Positions 41,761-47,818 of a stretch of 64,000 nt of DNA are shown one piece after another (position 1 is the stretch's first letter; every line of letters starts with the position of its first letter). This stretch comes from Gammaproteobacteria bacterium (GTDB lineage: Bacteria; Pseudomonadota; Gammaproteobacteria; Thiohalomonadales; Thiohalomonadaceae). The notes under the pieces are model-generated. The model searched no databases. It was given only the letters and a program-made list of their open reading frames with translations, and was not told where the DNA came from. The stretch covers positions 1 through 64,000 of the forward strand of contig JALOAT010000001.1 in assembly GCA_023228645.1 (NCBI GenBank), read 5' to 3'. Position numbers and translations under genes: made by a program.

Positions 41761-41791
41761 CATAACCTGTATTAACTCAAAAGGAATAACC

Positions 41792-42145
41792 ATGCATCAA
41801 GAAAACAACACCACCGCAGTCCTCTCTATCGACTTCTCAAAAATGACTAAGAGTGAAAGAAAAGAAGCTACTGGAACTCTTACAGGTGCTCTTGATGCAG
41901 AGCAAGAAGTCTTTTTTGAAGCAGTAGAAAAGCTTGCTAAAGAGTTTGGTATTTCTTCCCTTCAAGCTACAAAGGTAAATTACCTCCGTACACGTAGTCG
42001 TTGGACACCAGAGTTGGAGAAAGAACTCATCGAGCGATTAAAAGAAGGTGAGGATATTAACATCCTCGATTTCGGTGTTACTGAAGAATCTCTTGCAGCA
42101 GCTACAAAACTCGTCGATGAAGTAGCAGCTAAGTACGAGAAATAG
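41792..42145 (+). CDS. Hypothetical acidic protein
   Basis: 117 residues. Helical (EEVFFEAVEKLAKEFG and ATKVNYLRTRSRWTPELEKE). C-ending codons are frequent, hinting at good expression. AAAAGGAATAACC site. Unknown. Confidence 0.72.
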   Translation: MHQENNTTAVLSIDFSKMTKSERKEATGTLTGALDAEQEVFFEAVEKLAKEFGISSLQATKVNYLRTRSRWTPELEKELIERLKEGEDINILDFGVTEESLAAATKLVDEVAAKYEK

Positions 42146-42161
42146 AAATAATAAAAAATAC

Positions 42162-42191
42162 ACTACTTCTATAGTTTGCAGGAGTAGTGTG
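42162..42191 (+). terminator. Hairpin CACTACT/AGTAGTG
   Basis: 7-bp stem with a 13-base loop, no T run; possible 3' end of the 41792 gene. Confidence 0.4.
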
Positions 42192-42202
42192 TTCTAGACT
42201 AA

Positions 42203-42221
42203 ATTAAGTATACATCATTTA
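42203..42221 (+). promoter_or_regulatory. Promoter motif TATACATCATTTATTA
   Basis: Same variant as at 14577; precedes the RNA gene cluster (42283-42638) by 62 bases. Confidence 0.45.
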
Positions 42222-42282
42222 TTAGTAGCAGATAGAGAAAGATCTTAATCTTCTAATTTTTGTAGTTGTTAGGTAAAAAAAT

Positions 42283-42371
42283 CCGACATGTCCCTTGCCC
42301 CGGTCTTCTAAACCGGTAGCGTAATAAAAGCAGGGAGGAGCTGACTGGATCGTTTCCAGCATGTCGGTCCA
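42283..42371 (+). tRNA. Degenerate tRNA-like RNA, anticodon loop UCU (Arg), no D-arm
   Basis: 8-bp acceptor CCGACATG/CATGTCGG with T discriminator and encoded CCA. Anticodon hairpin CCGGT-CTTCTAA-ACCGG is a canonical 5+7 loop with UCU. A T-arm-like hairpin CTGG/CCAG with a 7-base loop (or CTGGA/TCCAG with 5) precedes the acceptor, giving an 8+4 layout. Only 10 bases lie between acceptor and anticodon stems, so there is no D-arm. Instead CCCTTGC (292-298) can pair with GCAGGG (330-335), and the variable region is about 28 bases. May be an allo-tRNA-like molecule, a tRNA mimic or a decayed tRNA. Confidence 0.5.
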
Positions 42372-42436
42372 TTATTTATTCCTATTGTAAAACTTCTATA
42401 GCTTGGAATAATAGGAATAAATAATGTACGTCTTAA

Positions 42437-42515
42437 GGGTCTTTAGTTTAATTGGAAAAAACACCCGGCTCATAACCGGTGAGAGTCTCGGTTCGAATCG
42501 CGAGAAGACCCACCA
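42437..42515 (+). tRNA. tRNA with CAU anticodon (Met-type)
   Basis: Acceptor GGGTCTT/AAGACCC, D-stem GTTT/AAAC with loop AATTGGAAA, anticodon loop CTCATAA with CAU, T-arm CTCGG-TTCGAAT-C(G)CGAG with one bulged G, discriminator A and encoded CCA. The anticodon stem has four good pairs. CAU may read Met, or Ile AUA if lysidine-modified. Confidence 0.85.
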
Positions 42516-42521
42516 TGAATT

Positions 42522-42632
42522 GTAAGGTAGCAAAAGAGGTATTTAGTAAAGATCTCGCTCAATTCGGGTTGAGTGCTTTAGTTGGCTTTGCTGATGATAA
42601 TCTTCTGTATGCCTCCTTACTTTCTTTTTTAT
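42522..42632 (+). ncRNA. Candidate structured RNA with T-run end
   Basis: GTAAGG (42522-42527) pairs with CCTTAC (42615-42620), GCA with TGC just inside; inner hairpin CGCTCAA/TTGAGTG (42556-42575, loop TTCGGG). Ends in TTTCTTTTTT like a terminator. Third RNA in line after two tRNA-like genes; no ORF crosses it. Function unknown. Confidence 0.45.
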
Positions 42633-42694
42633 AATCTTAAAAACAAATAGATCTTATAGTTAAATATCAGATCATTTTATTTTAAAGGCAAGTA

Positions 42695-43606
42695 ATGAGT
42701 AAAGAATTGCTAATTAGTTCTACTCCCCCCCCCCATGAGTCAAGTCAATGGCGGCCTATACCACTAACGCCGCCTTTAGACGAAAGCTATAATAGTGTTA
42801 TGATTAGTGTATTAGGTGATTTATATTGTTACGGGAAAGCTACCTTAACCCCTCCTTATCGATTTAGCTCTCATTACCTTATTAATCCTTCAACACTCAC
42901 AACAACTCCTTTAGCTGTAAGTGATGTACGTACTGATCACGGAATGATAAATATTGGTGATTATATATATTTAATAGGTGGAAGTAATTCGAACGGCGCA
43001 GCTTTTAATAAAGTAGAGAGGTATGATATTATAAGTAACACTTTCTCTACTTTATCAAGTTTACCAAATAATGCCAGTTACGTTAAAGCTGGACTATTTG
43101 AAGGTAAAATATTTGCTATTAGTGGTGCAGGGGACAGAAAGGTTTACGTTTACGATATTGTAAACGATACATGGGAGAGTCGTACAATTCCGACTGCATT
43201 TGACTTTATTTATCGTAATATTGCTTATGTCGATGGCTACTTTTATTGTTTTGGCGGAAGAACACCTCTGGCCGTCGTATCTGATTCCGCAACTCGGTAC
43301 TCAGTGGAAAACGATACATGGGAATATTTGAATCCCGCCTCTAATATGCCAGCTAACTTTTTAGCTTCTACAGCAGTATTAGGTGATAATATATACATCT
43401 TCGGTGGCTTCACAGATAACGGTATTACTACTAACTCGTTTTACTGTTATAAAATAAGCTCAAATGAGTTTGTACTTATTGAAACTGAAGTTTCTCCTGC
43501 AAAACGTAGTTATAGTACAATGACAACTTTAGACAATAAAATTTATTTGTACAATGGTAGAGACGATACACTAATTTATGGCGACCTTTGGGAATTCACT
43601 CCCTAA
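42695..43606 (+). CDS. Kelch-repeat protein with in-frame C10 tract
   Basis: 303 residues. At least four kelch-like blades: YLIGGSNSNG with KVERYDI, IFAISGAGDRKVYVYDI, YFYCFGGRTPL with ATRYSVENDTWEY, YIFGGFTDNG and IYLYNGRDD. Beta-propellers of this kind bind proteins or sugars. Starts MSKELLISSTPPPHESS; the Pro codons are part of a run of ten C (42725-42734), so loss or gain of a base shifts the frame at codon 11-14. AAAGGCAAGTA site. Located after the RNA cluster. Confidence 0.85.
   Translation: MSKELLISSTPPPHESSQWRPIPLTPPLDESYNSVMISVLGDLYCYGKATLTPPYRFSSHYLINPSTLTTTPLAVSDVRTDHGMINIGDYIYLIGGSNSNGAAFNKVERYDIISNTFSTLSSLPNNASYVKAGLFEGKIFAISGAGDRKVYVYDIVNDTWESRTIPTAFDFIYRNIAYVDGYFYCFGGRTPLAVVSDSATRYSVENDTWEYLNPASNMPANFLASTAVLGDNIYIFGGFTDNGITTNSFYCYKISSNEFVLIETEVSPAKRSYSTMTTLDNKIYLYNGRDDTLIYGDLWEFTP
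42725..42734 (+). repeat. C10 homopolymer tract, codons 11-14 of the Kelch gene
   Basis: Ten consecutive C in the frame-determining N-terminal region; candidate phase-variation tract in ON state. Confidence 0.75.
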
Positions 43607-43635
43607 GCTAAAGAAGAGTGTTATTTATAGCAAAA

Positions 43636-43666
43636 TGAGGAGAGTATTTGACTCTCCTCAATTATG
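43636..43666 (+). terminator. Terminator TGAGGAGAGT/ACTCTCCTCA
   Basis: 10-bp stem, ATTATGCC tail. Confidence 0.8.
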
Positions 43667-43693
43667 CCCTCAATAATAAAGTTAGAAAATAAC

Positions 43694-43710
43694 AATTATA
43701 TATCACCACT
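43694..43710 (+). promoter_or_regulatory. Promoter motif ATTATATATCACCACTA
   Basis: Variant core about 30 bases before the deaminase gene. Confidence 0.4.
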
Positions 43711-43740
43711 ATGATAATCTAAACGAACTCTATTTCTAAC

Positions 43741-44217
43741 ATGATTACTGATCCTCTTTTCCAACCTGCAAGTAAAGCACCTAAGAAACTTAACAAGCTC
43801 ATCAATTATGCAATTGTAAAAGCAAGAAATCATAACTCTCACGGTAAGCAATCCGTCTATGCTATTGCTATAGACAGTAAAGGATTAATCCTAGCAGAAG
43901 CAGGTAATCGCTATAAAGCAGAACATCCTACTCAAGGACAACAAGTTAATATTTGGAATGTCTATAATAGAAACAAATTCAGTAATACTAAAGAAGGACA
44001 TTACATTCCAGATAGCACTCATGCTGAGCAATTCCTTATAGAGCGACTAAAACGAGTACCTAAAGAAAAAAGAGCAGGCGTTACGATTATTGTAGCTCGA
44101 TCTACAACTAAATTAACAGGTACAAATGCTAAACCTTGTATTGTTTGTACTAATAGTCTACTAAGAATCCAGAAGAGATTGGATATTAAACGTGTGTTTT
44201 ATACAACCTCGGAATAA
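43741..44217 (+). CDS. Cytidine/deoxycytidylate deaminase-fold protein
   Basis: 158 residues. Zinc site HAE at 94-96 (STHAEQFLIERL) and PCIVC at 132-136, the pair used by CDA/dCMP-type deaminases, followed by a helix and LDIKRVFY strand. Likely deaminates a cytosine-containing nucleotide or nucleic acid base; substrate not set by sequence. Together with dCTP deaminase-like, RNR and DHFR genes it fits nucleotide metabolism. Start has no clear binding site (TTTCTAAC). Confidence 0.8.
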   Translation: MITDPLFQPASKAPKKLNKLINYAIVKARNHNSHGKQSVYAIAIDSKGLILAEAGNRYKAEHPTQGQQVNIWNVYNRNKFSNTKEGHYIPDSTHAEQFLIERLKRVPKEKRAGVTIIVARSTTKLTGTNAKPCIVCTNSLLRIQKRLDIKRVFYTTSE

Positions 44218-44229
44218 ATAAAGAGAGAT

Positions 44230-44472
44230 ATGAATAATACTTTAGTCAATACCTATACTCTAGAAGCAGATTGTGTTACGGATGCTGATGGGTTTATTGG
44301 TTCTTGTTTAGAAAGAAGTATTCCAATTAGTGTAGTTATTTTTCAATTCAAATCTGACAAGAATGATGTAACGATGCAGTTTGAAACGACTTTAACTAAA
44401 GAAGCCGTTATTGAAATCTTAAAGAAGCAACCTAATAGTAAGCGAATGCTCAACTCTCTTAAAGGTAATTAA
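44230..44472 (+). CDS. Hypothetical protein (80 aa)
   Basis: Strand-rich with late helix EAVIEILKKQPNSKRMLNSL; AAGAGAGATATG start. Unknown. Confidence 0.62.
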   Translation: MNNTLVNTYTLEADCVTDADGFIGSCLERSIPISVVIFQFKSDKNDVTMQFETTLTKEAVIEILKKQPNSKRMLNSLKGN

Positions 44473-44478
44473 TACATC

Positions 44479-44763
44479 ATGGATACTGGAATCAAGTCTT
44501 TCATTATTCAAACGCTATCAGAATCTACTCGATCTGAACTCAGAGACCATTATTTTTGTGACAGGGAAATTAGCTGGTGGAAGGATTCTGAAGAAGTAGC
44601 TTCCGCTTATCTTGGTAGGAATGACGAATTTCATTTTGATCACCAAGGAACTACTTACACTTCTGATAACTGGAATGAGATTAAAGAATTCGTTAAATTA
44701 GGTCAGTTAGGTAAAGTAAGTCGAAATGACTCTACAGGTGAAGATACCTATCGCGGCGCTTAA
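44479..44763 (+). CDS. Hypothetical protein
   Basis: 94 residues; aromatic and acidic (FCDREISWWKDSEE). Starts 6 bases after the previous stop. A weak promoter-like word ACATATAAGACTA follows at 44767. Confidence 0.6.
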   Translation: MDTGIKSFIIQTLSESTRSELRDHYFCDREISWWKDSEEVASAYLGRNDEFHFDHQGTTYTSDNWNEIKEFVKLGQLGKVSRNDSTGEDTYRGA

Positions 44764-44858
44764 ACGACATATAAGACTATTCCTATCCTAATCAAGTGTG
44801 AGGTTCTATACAAACTAAGAAGTATAAACCTCATACTAACACAAAGGTAATTGAAACA

Positions 44859-45449
44859 ATGAGTAATTATTATTCCCCTACTATCATTGAAAACAACGGT
44901 CAGAATGCTTCTACTTTTGATATCTATTCAAGGTTACTAAGGGATCGTATCATCTTTATCCGTGGAGAAGTAACTGAGACTCTTTCTAACTCAGTCATTG
45001 CTCAATTACTCTTTCTAAACAGAGAAAGTAAAACTCGACATATTTCCATCTATATTAATACTGTAGGTGGTTCAGTCTATGATGGTATGTCAATCATTGA
45101 TACCATGAACTATATCGAAGCACCAGTTCATACACTGTGTATTGGTAAAGCTATGAGTATGGGTGCTATCATCTTAGCAGCAGGTCAAAAAGGTGAACGT
45201 GCTATTTTAAGGAATGCACGAGTAATGATTCACCAACCTTCTGGTGGTGCTATTGGTAAAAGTGATGATATTCTTAGTCATGCTAATGAAATCATCTCAG
45301 TTCGAAATAGCATTGAAGAGCAATTCTCTGAGATGACTGGTCAGTCCATTGAGAAGATTAATGCTGATATGAAAAACGATACCTTCTTAACAGCACAAGA
45401 AGCTATTGAATACGGTATTGTAGATAAGATCCTGATTAAAGGAAAATAA
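44859..45449 (+). CDS. clpP: ClpP-family serine protease (S14)
   Basis: 196 residues, full ClpP length. Catalytic triad present: Ser100 in CIGKAMSMGAI, His125 in VMIHQPSGG, Asp174 in KNDTFLTAQEA; also INTVGGSVYDG oxyanion loop. No propeptide evident. It could assemble with a host ClpX/ClpA ATPase to alter host or phage protein turnover, or act as a prohead protease. It lies far from the capsid gene, which favours the first view weakly. Leader has an inverted repeat TGAGGTT/AACCTCA before AAAGGTAATTG. Confidence 0.9.
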   Translation: MSNYYSPTIIENNGQNASTFDIYSRLLRDRIIFIRGEVTETLSNSVIAQLLFLNRESKTRHISIYINTVGGSVYDGMSIIDTMNYIEAPVHTLCIGKAMSMGAIILAAGQKGERAILRNARVMIHQPSGGAIGKSDDILSHANEIISVRNSIEEQFSEMTGQSIEKINADMKNDTFLTAQEAIEYGIVDKILIKGK

Positions 45450-45457
45450 ATACAATT

Positions 45458-45468
45458 ACATATCACTA
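45458..45468 (+). promoter_or_regulatory. Promoter motif ACATATCACTA
   Basis: Core motif 20 bases before the HTH gene at 45488, directly after clpP. Confidence 0.5.
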
Positions 45469-45487
45469 AAGAGAGAGTGGGTAAGAG

Positions 45488-45823
45488 ATGCGTAGAGGTA
45501 CACAATTTATTCAAGCAGTTAAGAAAGTCGCTAGTGACGAGAGTATAGATAAGATTATTATTTTACACTCTAATTGTCTCGACATCTCCTATATCGAGAC
45601 AACGACTCATAAAGAAGGTCAAGTAACTATTGAAAAACAATGGTTCTCTAAAGGTTATATTTGTAACCCGAAGATTCGTTTTAAGAAAGAAGAAAAAGAA
45701 GAGATGGTAAAGCAACTTTTAGAGAAGAGTTATACCCAAACACAAATCTCTAAGTTGTTAGATTTACCTCAATCTACAATCAGTGTTCTGAAGAAGAAGT
45801 TTGGTCTAATTAAAGGAAATTAA
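45488..45823 (+). CDS. Helix-turn-helix protein
   Basis: 111 residues; C-terminal helix-turn-helix around 73-110 (MVKQLLEKSYTQTQISKLLD then LPQSTISVLKKKFGL). Likely DNA-binding; possible regulator of the phage. GAGAGAGTGGGTAAGAG site. Starts 5 bases before the next gene pair ends; gene below starts at 45828. Confidence 0.72.
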   Translation: MRRGTQFIQAVKKVASDESIDKIIILHSNCLDISYIETTTHKEGQVTIEKQWFSKGYICNPKIRFKKEEKEEMVKQLLEKSYTQTQISKLLDLPQSTISVLKKKFGLIKGN

Positions 45824-45827
45824 AGAC

Positions 45828-46334
45828 ATGTCTTTGAGCGAATTGGTTAAAGGTAATATTGATAACTTCATTAATGAAAATAGTGAGTTACGAGGCGCTA
45901 TTAAATTCATTAATCGAATCATCACAACGCCTACATCAGAAGAAGATTTGATTAAACCTAATGTCACTCTGAATATGAGTGATCATAAAGAGATCTCTAT
46001 CTCTCTTGTTACAGTTGAAGCAGGTGTAAACCAAATCAACCCTGGTAAAGATGAGCAATTCGTAGAAGTAGTTCTTTCTGAGCATGATGATGAATTGACT
46101 CAGTGTGAAGTTCGTGGTCTGTGGTATTGGTCTTTAAGTGATATTACCTACGCTATCTATACCTTCATTACTCTGACTGAGTCACGAAGTGCTATGGATA
46201 TCACTGCATTCGCATTCTCTAGTGAAGAAGTGATGGGGGAGTCTGTATTCATCTCTGAACCACTAGATATCGAAGAAGAGGAAGATGATGAGAATACCAA
46301 TTCGAATCGTATGAATATCATCAATGATCTCTAA
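45828..46334 (+). CDS. Hypothetical acidic protein
   Basis: 168 residues; very acidic C-terminus (PLDIEEEEDDENTNSN). Directly after the HTH gene, so possibly a partner or inhibitor of it; inference only. Confidence 0.7.
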   Translation: MSLSELVKGNIDNFINENSELRGAIKFINRIITTPTSEEDLIKPNVTLNMSDHKEISISLVTVEAGVNQINPGKDEQFVEVVLSEHDDELTQCEVRGLWYWSLSDITYAIYTFITLTESRSAMDITAFAFSSEEVMGESVFISEPLDIEEEEDDENTNSNRMNIINDL

Positions 46335-46367
46335 TGCAAGTTAAGTAATTCAATTAAAGGCATAATC

Positions 46368-46396
46368 AGGGAGAGCTAATTGCTCTCCCTATTTTT
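46368..46396 (+). terminator. Terminator AGGGAGAGC/GCTCTCCCT
   Basis: 9-bp stem, TAATT loop, ATTTTT tail. Confidence 0.85.
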
Positions 46397-46424
46397 GTTG
46401 TTTATTAAATAAAAGGTGAAAGAA

Positions 46425-46601
46425 ATGGATTTTTATAAAGCTGGTGATGAGAAGTATTACTCTGAAGAAGATAACTCAATGATTATCGAGGAGAAAGAAA
46501 CAGGTGGTTATGAATTCAAAATCGATGGATTCAGTGTCGATGAGGATGATGATGTTCAAAACATCGCTGACCGCCAAGGCTTTACAATTAGTGAGGATTA
46601 A
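46425..46601 (+). CDS. Hypothetical protein (58 aa)
   Basis: ATG 46425, preceded by AAAAGGTGAAAGAA; a GTG nine bases upstream is less likely. Acidic; shares one base (TAATG) with the next gene. Unknown. Confidence 0.6.
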   Translation: MDFYKAGDEKYYSEEDNSMIIEEKETGGYEFKIDGFSVDEDDDVQNIADRQGFTISED

Positions 46602-47299
46602 TGAAACTCTCAACTAGTGTAAGAAGAGATATCCTTCAATGGTTAGATAACCTTCCCAAAGAAGAACTTTCTTTGAAAGCTATTGATCCTAACACAAACA
46701 CTTATTCAACTGAGAAGACTTTTAGATATCAAGTGGGTAAGGAACAATACTGTATTGATGTTAAACAACACGTCAGTACAATAGGTGTAAAGTTTGGTTT
46801 TAATCTCCCAGCCATTTATACAACTACTTTCTCTTTCTTTAAAATTAAAGATAAGGAAGTAAAGGGTGAATTTTCTTGGGAGCCTATTCATGTAGAGCGC
46901 AGGTTCGTAAAGGAAGTAGATTGGATTAAAGATGTACTTCAAGCTATTAGGGAGGGTAGTTTAGAAACCTCTCTAATGACTGACAACGAACCTGTTATTA
47001 ATGAGATCACAGAGAAAGCTAGGACGTTTCTTAAGGTAGAGCATTTATTAAATCTCGTTAAGGAACATTCAATTGCTTCTTTTAGTAAATATGAAACAGA
47101 GGAAGGGATTACTTTCACAGTAAAACTAGAAGATAAAGAAATTAAGTTTATCACAAACTACGATAACTTACATCTTCTCAATCTAGTAACTGATGAGAAT
47201 AATATCTTTGATATTGAATCTGTTTCCGATACAGTAGAAGTAACTATTTTATTACTTACTTATTTAGGTAAGCTAGTAAAAAAGGAAAAGACGGCATAA
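46601..47299 (+). CDS. Hypothetical protein
   Basis: 232 residues, repeated beta-strand and helix units; its stop codon TAA lies inside the left arm of the next terminator. Unknown. Confidence 0.7.
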   Translation: MKLSTSVRRDILQWLDNLPKEELSLKAIDPNTNTYSTEKTFRYQVGKEQYCIDVKQHVSTIGVKFGFNLPAIYTTTFSFFKIKDKEVKGEFSWEPIHVERRFVKEVDWIKDVLQAIREGSLETSLMTDNEPVINEITEKARTFLKVEHLLNLVKEHSIASFSKYETEEGITFTVKLEDKEIKFITNYDNLHLLNLVTDENNIFDIESVSDTVEVTILLLTYLGKLVKKEKTA

Positions 47300-47331
47300 A
47301 TAGGGAGATTATTAGATCTCCCATTTATGCC
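47293..47331. terminator. GGCATAAATAGGGAGAT palindrome, 16-bp stem
   Basis: GGCATAAAT(A)GGGAGAT / ATCTCCCATTTATGCC, nearly perfect, loop TATTAG; shows the full two-arm form of the genome-wide family and overlaps a stop codon. Confidence 0.85.
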
Positions 47332-47405
47332 TTTGAATTAGGTGTTCTCTTACTCACTGCAATGAGTAAGAGAACGAACATTATCTTTCATATATACATT
47401 AAAAA

Positions 47406-47720
47406 ATGAAAAAAATGAATACACTACTCAATAACGTTAATTACAAACCTGTTATCAATTGGAATAAAAGTCATCCAGTCACTACTGAAGTGGATGCTCA
47501 TACTCAAAAATCAACAGGTCATTCCCACTGGGTAATCTCTATCAAGAAAAGTGATGTCGATAGTTTTTTCCGATTTATCGGCGACCAAACTGATAAGAGG
47601 AATATATCTACACCAGATCTACTAAACCCGTCCGATGAGGTCAAAGTATACCTTAAAGATCTCAACAAGTTACCTAGAGAGGAGCTTGTAAATAGGACTA
47701 GACATCTTACTTACACATGA
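47406..47720 (+). CDS. Hypothetical protein
   Basis: 104 residues, basic N-terminus, HTQKSTGHSHW motif with His pairs, helical end. No binding site; weak. Last rightward gene before converging helicase genes. Confidence 0.55.
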   Translation: MKKMNTLLNNVNYKPVINWNKSHPVTTEVDAHTQKSTGHSHWVISIKKSDVDSFFRFIGDQTDKRNISTPDLLNPSDEVKVYLKDLNKLPREELVNRTRHLTYT

Positions 47721-47768
47721 TACAGTCTATATATAAAAAAATATGCATTCTTAAATGAGAGAATGAAT

Positions 47769-47801
47769 TAGTAGAGACTTCTATAAAAGGAGTCTCTACT
47801 A
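47769..47801. terminator. Bidirectional terminator TAGTAGAGACT/AGTCTCTACTA
   Basis: 11-bp stem; between the plus gene ending 47720 and the minus helicase gene ending 47819. Confidence 0.8.
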
Positions 47802-47818
47802 TACAACCTTTCTTTTTT

